Shown here piece after piece: positions 26,170-34,396 of a stretch of DNA of 64,000 nucleotides. This DNA is from Candidatus Saccharibacteria bacterium UBA5148. Its GTDB lineage: Bacteria; Patescibacteriota; Saccharimonadia; Saccharimonadales; UBA4665. Location of the stretch: contig DHXU01000007.1 of the NCBI GenBank assembly GCA_002413835.1, positions 78,421-142,420 on the forward strand, given 5' to 3'. The notes under the pieces were generated by a model. The model made no database searches, was not told the DNA's origin, and saw only the letters and a list, made by a program, of their open reading frames with translations. Position 1 is the stretch's first letter. Every line of letters starts with the position of its first letter. Position numbers and translations under genes: made by a program.

Positions 26170-26618
26170 TGTATAAGACAGCCACACACAACGAATTACT
26201 GACGGAACTCCGAGACAGTTTCACCGCTTTAGGCCGCGAGATTCGTATGCAACATGGCGATGTTTACACATGTGTGACACCGGCGCTGGACAAAGTATTA
26301 CTGGTGACAGGCTCGCTTAAGGGGGTTAATATCAAACAGCTTGCGACGCTGCTGATGATTACGCCGGGGGCGGCGACGCAGCACGTAGCAGTGCTTGAAA
26401 AGCTCGGTGCAGTCGACCGGGTTGTCAACGATACGGACCGCCGTGAGGTCATTATCCGATTAACGGTGTACGGTGCAGATATTTACAAAGAAATACGGAG
26501 TAAACAATTGAAGCTTATGAATGAGATATTCGGTGCGCTTGACGAAGAAGAATTACAGACAATGGTCCAACTGATGCAGAAAGTCAGCCAGAAGACCCGT
26601 CAGTATATGTCACTATGA
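26169..26618 (+). CDS. MarR-family transcriptional regulator
   Basis: A 149-residue winged-helix regulator. The DNA-binding segment runs through GVNIKQLATLLMITPGAATQHVAVLEKLGAVDRVVNDTDRR-like sequence, with the basic wing at VNDTDRREVIIRLT. The terminal helices give the dimer interface. It overlaps the MFS gene by 4 bases (ATGA), so it almost certainly controls that exporter, and two repeats upstream may be its operator. The mRNA leader is very short. Confidence 0.92.
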   Translation: MYKTATHNELLTELRDSFTALGREIRMQHGDVYTCVTPALDKVLLVTGSLKGVNIKQLATLLMITPGAATQHVAVLEKLGAVDRVVNDTDRREVIIRLTVYGADIYKEIRSKQLKLMNEIFGALDEEELQTMVQLMQKVSQKTRQYMSL

Positions 26619-28207
26619 AGAAGGCAAGCAACACGACCCAGGTAGCAGCCGCCAGCGTGCATCACGCGGCTGCAGACGAACACAAGGAACGCAGCCACGA
26701 GGAGATAAAGGTGATTATCGGCGCCCTGATGCTGGCCATGCTGCTATCGGCACTTGACCAGACGATCGTTTCAACGGCATTACCAAAGATCTCTGTCGAC
26801 CTGAGCGGCCTGAGCAAATTATCCTGGGTTGCCACTGCCTACCTGATCACCAGTGCCATCGTGACGCCACTCTATGGAAAATTGGGCGACCTGTTCGGCC
26901 GCAAAAAGATATTTCAAATTTCTATTATTATCTTCCTGATTGGTTCTGCCCTCTGCGGCCTGAGCCAGAACATGACGCAGCTGATATTCTTTCGGGCGTT
27001 ACAGGGAATCGGTGGTGGTGGCCTGATGGCACTGATTTTCGCAATCATCGGTGACATTGTCCCGCCGCGCCAGCGGGGACGCTATCAGGGTTATTTTGGT
27101 GCTGTCTTTGCTGTTTCAAGCGTCGGTGGACCATTACTAGGCGGCCTGATAACAGATAACTTCAGCTGGCGTTGGATATTTTATATCAACATCCCGCTCG
27201 GACTACTGGCCTTGGGTGTCATAGCTTCAAAATTGCACCTGCCGGTTCACCGTCATGAGCAAAAGATCGATTTTGCAGGTGCAGCTTTGCTGACAGTATC
27301 TATTGTCAGCCTGTTGTTGGCATCTGTCTGGGGCGACATTGATTATGCCTGGGGATCACCGCAGATCCTCGGTTTGCTACTGACATTCGCAGTCTTTACA
27401 GCCGCCTTTATCGCGCAGGAACGTCGCGCAGTGGAGCCGATTATCCCGCTTGGCCTATTCAAAAGCGACATATTCATTACTTCAGTTCTGTTGTCCCTTC
27501 TATCGGGTGTTGCGATGTTCGCTTCAATCTTATATATACCGCAGTATCAGCAGATCGTCCGCGGCAACACACCGACTGAGTCGGGCCTGCTGATGCTGCC
27601 GCTGGTCTTCGGTATGCTAACGGCTTCGATGCTGTCCGGACGCTATATCAGTAAATCTGGGCATTACCGGCGGATGCCGATTATCGGTACCGCCGTCCTG
27701 ACACTCGGTATCTGGTTGTTCAGTCATCTGTCGCTGACGACAGGCCACATCGCATTGTCTGTCTGGATGCTGGTCATGGGTGCCGGACTCGGTATGTTCA
27801 TGCAGGTTGCGACGCTGGCTGTCCAGAACTCGACGCCGCGCGCTATGCTCGGCACGGCGACTTCGACGGTAATATTTTTCCGGAGCATTGGGAGCAGCCT
27901 GGGCGGTGCCATTTTCGGTACGATTCTGACTACGCGGCTGACTCATCATATTCAGCAGGCATTACCACAGGCCCAGAATGTCACGACCGGGGTCCTCCAG
28001 ACCGGCATCAGCAAACTGCCTGATTCGCTCAAGCACCAGGTCCTGGGTGCCTATGCCTCGTCGTTCCACGATATGTTCCTGCTGGCGATACCATTCACGG
28101 TGGCTGCCTTCATAGTCTCTTTGTTCCTGCGCGAGACGCCGCTCAGTAACTCTACCCGGGATATGGCTGACCCGGAAGTTTCGCACACCGCTCGGGCGGC
28201 GTCATAG
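26615..28207 (+). CDS. MFS drug exporter, DHA2 (EmrB/QacA) family
   Basis: A 530-residue proton-driven efflux protein with about 14 membrane helices. Motif C-type and A-type signatures are visible: LDQTIVSTALPKI near residue 45, LYGKLGDLFGRKKIF, and RWIFYINIPLGLLALG. It exports hydrophobic or cationic compounds, and the linked MarR suggests substrate-induced expression. A terminator follows at 28214-28245. Confidence 0.95.
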   Translation: MKKASNTTQVAAASVHHAAADEHKERSHEEIKVIIGALMLAMLLSALDQTIVSTALPKISVDLSGLSKLSWVATAYLITSAIVTPLYGKLGDLFGRKKIFQISIIIFLIGSALCGLSQNMTQLIFFRALQGIGGGGLMALIFAIIGDIVPPRQRGRYQGYFGAVFAVSSVGGPLLGGLITDNFSWRWIFYINIPLGLLALGVIASKLHLPVHRHEQKIDFAGAALLTVSIVSLLLASVWGDIDYAWGSPQILGLLLTFAVFTAAFIAQERRAVEPIIPLGLFKSDIFITSVLLSLLSGVAMFASILYIPQYQQIVRGNTPTESGLLMLPLVFGMLTASMLSGRYISKSGHYRRMPIIGTAVLTLGIWLFSHLSLTTGHIALSVWMLVMGAGLGMFMQVATLAVQNSTPRAMLGTATSTVIFFRSIGSSLGGAIFGTILTTRLTHHIQQALPQAQNVTTGVLQTGISKLPDSLKHQVLGAYASSFHDMFLLAIPFTVAAFIVSLFLRETPLSNSTRDMADPEVSHTARAAS

Positions 28208-28213
28208 ACTCAT

Positions 28214-28245
28214 AAAGAAACCGTGCCGATGCGCACGGTTTCTTT
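28214..28245 (+). terminator. Intrinsic terminator
   Basis: A perfect 13-bp stem AAAGAAACCGTGC/GCACGGTTTCTTT with a 6-base loop; the T-rich arm serves the MFS transcript and the A-rich arm the opposite strand. Confidence 0.88.
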
Positions 28246-28266
28246 AGATTGCAAACTGCTGGCTGT

Positions 28267-29073
28267 CTAGCGATGAGCAGGTTTATGGGTTGCCTTCTGA
28301 ATCTGCTTCTTTTTCTGGACATGTCGGTGAGTCATATGGAAGACGTAGCCGCCGATGATAGATAAGACAGCAATGATGATCAGCGCGCCTGGGCCGGTAT
28401 TCGGCAGTGCAGTGACGCTGCTGGCAGGCTGGGCAACGGGTGGCTGAGGCGTCGGGGTAGGTGTTGTCGGTGCTGGAGGTGTCGGAACTGGCGGAACAGG
28501 TGTCGCGATGATCGGATTACCGCAGGAAGCAACGATTGCAAACTTAAATACTCCATCTTTCATAACGACATAGGCTGGAGCGGCTTTCTGGGAAAAAGAT
28601 ACTTTGATTGGGCGGACATAGAATGTCGTGCTGCCGGATGTCACAGTCGCGCTGCCATTGATGTTCTTGCGGGCTGCAGTTACGGCGTTGGTCGCGACGG
28701 TCGTCTGTCCGACGCTAACCGTTCCATCATCGTGTACTATACCGGCTACGGCTGTCGTCGCAATGTCATCAATATCTGACCCGGTGATGCCGAAGTGGGC
28801 ATATATATCATCAACACCTTCATTGCTATAGCGCTTCTGAACTTCCAGAGTTGTCAGTGCGCCGCAGTACATGACAGCATAATCGTCACAGTCGCGCTGC
28901 GAAGTAATATTCAGCGCTGCTGCCGGGTGTGTTACACCGAGCGAAAACACGACGACGACACCGGCGAAGGCGCCGGCTATCATGCCGTGGACGAACTTCG
29001 GCGTTAGGCTGATAATTCTTTTGGCATGATGTTTGAGACCCGTCTGAGGCTTTTGCTTTTTTGTGGCTTTCAT
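28267..29073 (-). CDS. Secreted surface protein with an LPNTG sorting-like signal
   Basis: A 268-residue protein starting at ATG 29073. An N-terminal signal region (about residues 22-52) is followed by a domain with two close Cys (DCDDYAVMYC) and a third later, then a Pro/Thr-rich stalk (TPPAPTTPTPTPQPP). The C-terminus has LPNTG at about residue 223, a hydrophobic helix and a basic tail, exactly the layout of a sortase substrate. No sortase gene is in the window. The function of the head domain is unknown. Confidence 0.85.
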   Translation of the reverse strand: MKATKKQKPQTGLKHHAKRIISLTPKFVHGMIAGAFAGVVVVFSLGVTHPAAALNITSQRDCDDYAVMYCGALTTLEVQKRYSNEGVDDIYAHFGITGSDIDDIATTAVAGIVHDDGTVSVGQTTVATNAVTAARKNINGSATVTSGSTTFYVRPIKVSFSQKAAPAYVVMKDGVFKFAIVASCGNPIIATPVPPVPTPPAPTTPTPTPQPPVAQPASSVTALPNTGPGALIIIAVLSIIGGYVFHMTHRHVQKKKQIQKATHKPAHR

Positions 29074-29210
29074 TAGAGTTCCGTTTCTATTTTTATTTCT
29101 AATTTTGTTGGATATTACCGTAAGCATGATTATAACGCAACAAGATTTTTTGTCCACTAGGCTGCGGGCGGATGAAGGCGGAGCTCCAAATGGCAGCTAC
29201 ACGTCAGCGA

Positions 29211-29663
29211 TCACGCGTTTGGGTAATGCTTCTGAGTATTCGGAGTCGGTAATGTTTTGAGTAGTATTTTTCGCAGCGTCTCAATTTCATTCTGTGATAA
29301 TGAGCTGACGTAGGATGTTTCATTCTCGATAATCTTATGCATCAGTTCATGACGAAGTTTGATCCCGGTACCCGTCAGGTTGATGGTCTTGACGCGCCTG
29401 TCGGTTCTGCATTCCCGGCGCTCGATGTAAGCGCCCAGCTGGAGCCGTTCGACGATCCCGGTGACGTTCGACGGATCGCAGCCGAGCAGGTCGGAGATAA
29501 GTGACATGGCCACGGTCTCGCCAGGCTTCAGCAGGCACAAAGTGTAAGCCTGCATGAATGTCAGGTCGTATGACTCCGATACCTTAACCAAATGCTGCTT
29601 GGCAGACATTGTCGCCCGGAGCAGTAACCAGGTAATGTTGTCTTGTAAATCTGTATTTTTCAT
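29211..29663 (-). CDS. MarR-family transcriptional regulator
   Basis: A 150-residue MarR protein. The recognition region is MSLISDLLGCDPSNVTGIVE with the wing IERRECRTDRRVKTINLT. It is divergent from an MFS exporter and shares a 110-base intergenic region with two palindromes, so local control is likely. Its own promoter is near-perfect: TTGACA (29699-29694), 18 bases, TATAAT (29675-29670), with ATG only 6 bases beyond, so the mRNA should be leaderless. Confidence 0.93.
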   Translation of the reverse strand: MKNTDLQDNITWLLLRATMSAKQHLVKVSESYDLTFMQAYTLCLLKPGETVAMSLISDLLGCDPSNVTGIVERLQLGAYIERRECRTDRRVKTINLTGTGIKLRHELMHKIIENETSYVSSLSQNEIETLRKILLKTLPTPNTQKHYPNA

Positions 29664-29669
29664 GTCTTT

Positions 29670-29750
29670 ATTATACTCGATATTAGTTTAGACTGTCAAT
29701 ACTTGACTGATTAATTAGTCAAATGATATAATAGTTTATAACTTAAACTA
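29670..29750. promoter_or_regulatory. Divergent promoters and MarR-type operators
   Basis: Minus strand: TTGACA/TATAAT for the marR gene. Plus strand: TTGACT (29703-29708), 18 bases, TATAAT (29727-29732) for the MFS gene. The 20-bp near-palindrome TTGACTGATTAATTAGTCAA (29703-29722) covers the plus -35, and TAGTTTA (29732-29738)/TAAACTA (29744-29750) is a perfect inverted repeat at the transcription start. Both are plausible MarR sites. Confidence 0.7.
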
Positions 29751-29772
29751 ATACACACACAGGAGATACTTT

Positions 29773-31248
29773 ATCGAAGAACTAAAGAATAAACTAGCGA
29801 CTAAGGTGTCGAAATGGAAAGTATTCGTACTGGTGGCGATCGCCCAGTTTATGGTCGTCCTTGACGGCTCAATCACAAATGTTGCACTGCCTACGATCAA
29901 GCAGCAGCTGCACTTTACCAGCAGCTCGATCCAGTGGGTGGTTACTGCCTATGTACTGACTTTCGGCGGTTTTTTATTACTTGGTGGCCGGGCAGCTGAC
30001 CTATTTGGACGGCGCCGGATGTTGCTTATCGGTATGACGGCCTTTACCGTATTCTCTTTGCTTATTGGCATGTCGCACACCACTACAATGCTAATCGTGC
30101 TGCGGGCGCTGCAGGGCATGTCGGCCGCACTGATGTCGCCGGCAGCCTTATCAATCGTTCTGACTACGTTTCGGGATGGACCGGACCGCAACAAAGCGCT
30201 GGGATATTGGACGCTGGTCGCAACTGGTGGTGCTGCGGTTGGCTTATTACTTGGTGGCATACTGACCGAATACGCCGGCTGGCGCTGGAATTTCTTTGTA
30301 AACGTACCAGTTGGCTTTATGATCGTGCTGGCGATTGCCAGGTATGTACCAAAACACGCCAGGGAAGAGGCCTATACCGGTCTCGATCTGCCCGGTGCGG
30401 TACTGGTCACGACCAGCCTGATCGCCCTGGTGCTGGCATTCAGCGAAGCGTCCAGCTGGGGTTGGACCAGTGCTCCGATCCTTGGTCTCTTCGCCGCTGC
30501 TCTAGGACTGATGGTAGCCTTCCTCTTCAATGAGTCAAAATCCAATCATCCGCTGGTACCGCTGTCTATCTTCAGGATACGCAACGTATCCGGTGCGAAC
30601 CTGATGATGGCGCCGATTCAGGCAGCGATGTTCGGGCTATTCTTCGCCGTGACGCTGTATATGCAAGGTGTTCTACACTTTACACCGATACTGACCGGAC
30701 TGGCATTCCTGCCGTTTCCGGTGATACTTGGATTTACTTCAACCCGTATTCCTGGACTGGTCGCCCGTTACGGCTTTAAACGCTTTCTGATCATCGGCCC
30801 GATCCTGATTGCTGCCGGCATGGCTTGGCTGAGCCGGCTACCGACTGAGGGTTCGTACTTCGTGCATATACTGCCCGCACTACTCGTAATTCCACTCGGC
30901 ATGGGGCTGACGCTGATGCCAGTGACGGCCGCGGCCACGTCTGGTGTCCCGGCCCGCGAGACCGGCCTGGCGTCAGGACTTATCAACACTGCGCAGCAGA
31001 TGGGCGGGGCATTAGGCCTGGCAATCCTGTCCGGTGTCGTGACGTCTGTGACGGCTGCTTCGGGTCACCTTGGGCACCTTGGCGCGCTGGTACATGGCTA
31101 TGACCGGGCATTCCTGGTCAGTATGATGTTCATCATCATAGCAGCGGTACTCGGCGCGACTATCATAAAGCAGCCGCGGCATACGGCATCAAAGCTAAAG
31201 TCTGAACCTGCTGGCAACCGAGCTGCAAGAGCTGTACTCGACGTCTAG
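29773..31248 (+). CDS. MFS drug exporter (DHA2), probable ATC start
   Basis: An exporter of about 490 residues with 14 predicted helices; VVLDGSITNVALPTIK, RAADLFGRRRMLLIG and RWNFFVNVPVGFMIV are DHA2 signatures. The first standard start is GTG 29806, which has no Shine-Dalgarno. ATC 29773, in frame, lies 7 bases after AGGAG (29761-29765) and adds an 11-residue amphipathic N-terminus (EELKNKLATK). I take ATC as the likely start. The divergent MarR probably represses it. Confidence 0.9.
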   Translation: MEELKNKLATKVSKWKVFVLVAIAQFMVVLDGSITNVALPTIKQQLHFTSSSIQWVVTAYVLTFGGFLLLGGRAADLFGRRRMLLIGMTAFTVFSLLIGMSHTTTMLIVLRALQGMSAALMSPAALSIVLTTFRDGPDRNKALGYWTLVATGGAAVGLLLGGILTEYAGWRWNFFVNVPVGFMIVLAIARYVPKHAREEAYTGLDLPGAVLVTTSLIALVLAFSEASSWGWTSAPILGLFAAALGLMVAFLFNESKSNHPLVPLSIFRIRNVSGANLMMAPIQAAMFGLFFAVTLYMQGVLHFTPILTGLAFLPFPVILGFTSTRIPGLVARYGFKRFLIIGPILIAAGMAWLSRLPTEGSYFVHILPALLVIPLGMGLTLMPVTAAATSGVPARETGLASGLINTAQQMGGALGLAILSGVVTSVTAASGHLGHLGALVHGYDRAFLVSMMFIIIAAVLGATIIKQPRHTASKLKSEPAGNRAARAVLDV

Positions 31249-31286
31249 CTGTACGACCTCCATCAGTCCGGGCAGCTGCCACCAGA

Positions 31287-31517
31287 TTAGTGAGCTCGGT
31301 CGATAATAACCGCCCGCTCTGCCGTCTGTGTCTGCAACCGATAGCCGATGGGGTTATCGCTGAAATCATCAGCATTCACGACCTTGAACTTTTTGCCATC
31401 ACGCTCAATCCGCTTCACCCAGCGCCCGCCAGTCTTGCTGTTCAGCTTGATCTGAATTATGTCGCCGACGTGTATCGATTTGCCTGTTTTGTCTTTGAAG
31501 CCTGTATCGGTGTCCAT
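31287..31517 (-). CDS. Small YopX-like protein
   Basis: A 76-residue protein. Its N-terminus TGFKDKTGKSIHVGDIIQIK matches the opening of YopX-family proteins (TGLKDKNGKEIYEGDIV-like), and the rest is a small beta-rich fold. YopX proteins are often phage-linked, but no other phage gene is near. No Shine-Dalgarno precedes ATG 31517. It is convergent with the MFS gene. Function unknown. Confidence 0.65.
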   Translation of the reverse strand: MDTDTGFKDKTGKSIHVGDIIQIKLNSKTGGRWVKRIERDGKKFKVVNADDFSDNPIGYRLQTQTAERAVIIDRAH

Positions 31518-31564
31518 AGTCTGTAGTTTACAACACAAACGACTCCTATGGTTATATCGATGGC

Positions 31565-32824
31565 GTGGTAAACTTGAAGCATAAGCAGCAGAGAATCGTC
31601 AGTATTGTGAATAGTCCTCAGATAAAAAATTTACTCCACAAGGAAATGACCCGCCGGGAGTTCCTGGTTTTTGGCGGTATCGCCGTGGCATCACTTTTCG
31701 GTATAGGGGGTATTTTGAAGCAGCTTGTATCTCATGCTGCCACGACACCAATAGCCGTTGAACCGGAGAATGGCGTCAAGACCTTACCGGCCGCCACTGT
31801 GCCCGATGGCACCGCTTCTGGCGGTCAGGCGATACAGTTCGCTGTGGGCAGTCCGGCCGACACTTTTGTTCTGGGTGTAACTGAGCCGAATGCATCGAAC
31901 ACCGGCGTACCCGATTCAAAAGTATTTGCAGCAGCCGACATCATCACGGCAGACGTCGTCGTCACAGTACCCAATACGATTATTGACGGCAAAGAGATTC
32001 GGGCGACTGTTACGATCAAAGCTGCCAATGTCACTATCAGAAACTGCAGGATCATTGGTCCGCAAACTGGACCTGCCGGCCGGCCGATGATTTATCATAT
32101 CGATATAGCTGTTAAGAACTTCCGTCTGGAACACTGCACGGTCCGCCCGACCTACACTAGCGACCTGACTGATACTCTCATGGGGCATGACATCGTCCGG
32201 GTTCGTAACAATATCTCGCGTGGTGTTGACGGCAGCGGCAGCTACATCGCTCTCGATGTCGGTACCGATTGTAATTATCTCGTCCAGGGAGACTATATCC
32301 ATGACCTGGCATACTATTGTCCATCGACGACTCATTCGGACAACCACACGCATAATGACGGCAATCAGCACCACTGCGGCACGAATGTAACCTTCGAAGG
32401 TGTGTCAATCCATGGCTACTGGGACCCGGCTGTCGGTGACGGCAGCGTACCCGGCACCTTTTCATCAACACAATGTCTGTCTGGAAACTGTAATGATAAT
32501 TACGGAACTGTCAAAGGCCGGCGTAACGTCAACGCTACATTCCAGGTCAACCAACTTGCCGGTGGTGTTACAAATGATTTGCATATCATTAATTCCTGGG
32601 TCTACGGCGGCGCTTCGACTATAAACGTGGCTGATACTAAGCTGGCGATGACAAAGTTCGAGCTTCGAGGTAACCGCTTCGAAGTCCCGATGTATGGACG
32701 GAATGCCATCATCGTGGCGCACAGTGCGTCCAGTGCCATATTCCAGTGCTCCGGTAATACTTACATGGATACCGGCCTGCCAATGCTGGGGACTGTCGGT
32801 AACGGCCGGCAGAACCAGACATAA
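31565..32824 (+). CDS. Secreted beta-helix protein with a Tat-like signal
   Basis: A 419-residue paralogue of the protein at 24847-26094. TRREFLVFGGIAVASLFGIGG (about residues 29-49) is a twin-arginine-type signal. After it comes a short module, VEPENG ... VPDGTASGGQAIQFAVG, also present in the protein at 40027. The beta-helix begins near residue 135 (VTIKAANVTIRNCRI) and includes SDNHTHNDGNQHHCG. The start is uncertain: GTG 31565 lies 6 bases after TATATC and may be leaderless, while ATG 31649 would shorten the n-region. Confidence 0.8.
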   Translation: MVNLKHKQQRIVSIVNSPQIKNLLHKEMTRREFLVFGGIAVASLFGIGGILKQLVSHAATTPIAVEPENGVKTLPAATVPDGTASGGQAIQFAVGSPADTFVLGVTEPNASNTGVPDSKVFAAADIITADVVVTVPNTIIDGKEIRATVTIKAANVTIRNCRIIGPQTGPAGRPMIYHIDIAVKNFRLEHCTVRPTYTSDLTDTLMGHDIVRVRNNISRGVDGSGSYIALDVGTDCNYLVQGDYIHDLAYYCPSTTHSDNHTHNDGNQHHCGTNVTFEGVSIHGYWDPAVGDGSVPGTFSSTQCLSGNCNDNYGTVKGRRNVNATFQVNQLAGGVTNDLHIINSWVYGGASTINVADTKLAMTKFELRGNRFEVPMYGRNAIIVAHSASSAIFQCSGNTYMDTGLPMLGTVGNGRQNQT

Positions 32825-32866
32825 TCACTGTCAAACCAGCCATTGGGATATCAGAAGCGACTGCGG

Positions 32867-34099
32867 CTACCTTGTAATATATTTGGCAACAGCTCGCGGA
32901 ATCGAGGTAATCGGCTTTAGCCGGCTTGGTGTAAACGTGGCAGCCCAGGGGTTCTCGGCGCCAATCACAAGGTCGCGGAGGATTATGCCGGCGACGGTGC
33001 CATTGGTCAGCCCCCATTTGCGGAAGGCGGTACCGACATAGAGATGCTGAGACCAGGGGTATAATTTGCCAATAAGTGGGATGTTATCATAGGCCAGGTA
33101 ATCTCTGTCCGACCATTCGTTAGTTATCTCCGATACGCCGAAGTTCTTCTCGGCGTAGGCTGCCAGACGGGTATATTTGGCTTTTTTGCTGAGTCTGAGG
33201 CCTGGAAGATGGCCGCCTTCACCGCCGACCAGAATCATATGCTGTCCGTCGACATCAATCGGAAGGATTGAATAATTGTGCTTGTCGGGGGATATGTACA
33301 TTCCCTGGAGTTCCTTGTCGGGTCGTCCGGCGACGATGAATGATTCGGTGGGGTATTCCAGGATGCAGTATTCACCGCGGGCAGCCAGCGGCAGGGTCGG
33401 TACGTTGGTCGCTACGATAACATCTTTGGCGGTAACAGCAGCTTTTTTAGTACCGACGCGGCCTGGTGTGCCGTCTTTGATACTGGTGACGTTGCTGTGT
33501 TCGAAGATGTAACTACCATCACCGTTGACGGCTTTGGCGAGACCTAGCAGGTATTTCTGAGCATTGAATTTACCCTGATTTGTAAACCTGACGGCAGCAG
33601 TTACCTCGAAGGGCAGGGGCGTCGTCGTTTGGAAGGTTGCCGGCAGCCCGAGCTCGGCCGCAGCCGCAGCCTCTTGCCGAAATTTTTCGATTTGCGAGCG
33701 GTCTGTCGTATAAACGTAATGGTCGTCTCGCTGCCAGTCGCAGGCTATGTTCTCGGCCGCAATGATAGCGGCAATCTGTCCGATGGCTGCCTGGTTGGCT
33801 TCGCCATAGATTCGGGCTGTTTCTTTTCCGAGGTGCTTCCGTAATTCATAATATGTCAGCCCGTGCTGTGAAGTCACTTTTCCGGTTGTTCGGCCCGTCG
33901 TACCGCCACCGACTGTGTCACCTTCTATGACAGCGACGCTTCGCCCGGCTTGTTTCAGCAGATAGGCTGTCGTCAGACCGGTGATACCGGCGCCAACAAT
34001 GACAACGTCAACTGTGATATCCTGGGACAGCTCCGGATACAGCGTACCTTTGTACGATTCGCGCCAGAAAGATTTTTCGGTTGTAGGCTGTGTTGGCAT
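32867..34099 (-). CDS. FAD-dependent oxidoreductase (DAO family), Rieske domain absent
   Basis: About 410 residues. The dinucleotide-binding motif is VVIVGAGITGLTTAYLL near residue 25, followed by a typical TGRTTGKVTSQHGL segment, and the C-terminal FAD contact in KWGLTNGTVAGIIL. Closest known relatives continue with a C-terminal Rieske 2Fe-2S domain after the NPWA..F.PSR segment; this protein stops there. ATG 34099 is preferred to ATG 34126. Substrate unknown; a glycine/sarcosine-oxidase-like reaction is possible. Confidence 0.85.
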   Translation of the reverse strand: MPTQPTTEKSFWRESYKGTLYPELSQDITVDVVIVGAGITGLTTAYLLKQAGRSVAVIEGDTVGGGTTGRTTGKVTSQHGLTYYELRKHLGKETARIYGEANQAAIGQIAAIIAAENIACDWQRDDHYVYTTDRSQIEKFRQEAAAAAELGLPATFQTTTPLPFEVTAAVRFTNQGKFNAQKYLLGLAKAVNGDGSYIFEHSNVTSIKDGTPGRVGTKKAAVTAKDVIVATNVPTLPLAARGEYCILEYPTESFIVAGRPDKELQGMYISPDKHNYSILPIDVDGQHMILVGGEGGHLPGLRLSKKAKYTRLAAYAEKNFGVSEITNEWSDRDYLAYDNIPLIGKLYPWSQHLYVGTAFRKWGLTNGTVAGIILRDLVIGAENPWAATFTPSRLKPITSIPRAVAKYITR

Positions 34100-34396
34100 A
34101 TGTATGAAGTACTTTACCAGATTCATAATTTAGCGCTGTAAGAATTATCACCGATCATTAAATCATTTATATATACTTTGAATCGTATTAGCAATTAGTA
34201 TTCGGTACGGTATGTATACTTATCAGTATCTTAGGGTTTATTCCGGCCTTTACACCGAGTGGTAATCTACTTGGTATGTTCCATGTCGATACGATGCATA
34301 ACATCATCCACCTTGCTACACGTAGTGATTGCCAGTTCAGCGCTGGCAACGGGCTGCACCAAACAGCCTGATGCGCTATAGTTGTAGATAATTGAC
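34100..34396. other. Intergenic region of about 300 bases
   Basis: AT-rich spacer between divergently oriented genes. A minus-strand frame (34267 to about 34399, about 43 codons from an ATG, with Cys and Met residues) overlaps the start of the MprF-like gene; I cannot support it as a gene. No hairpin terminator is evident. Confidence 0.3.
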
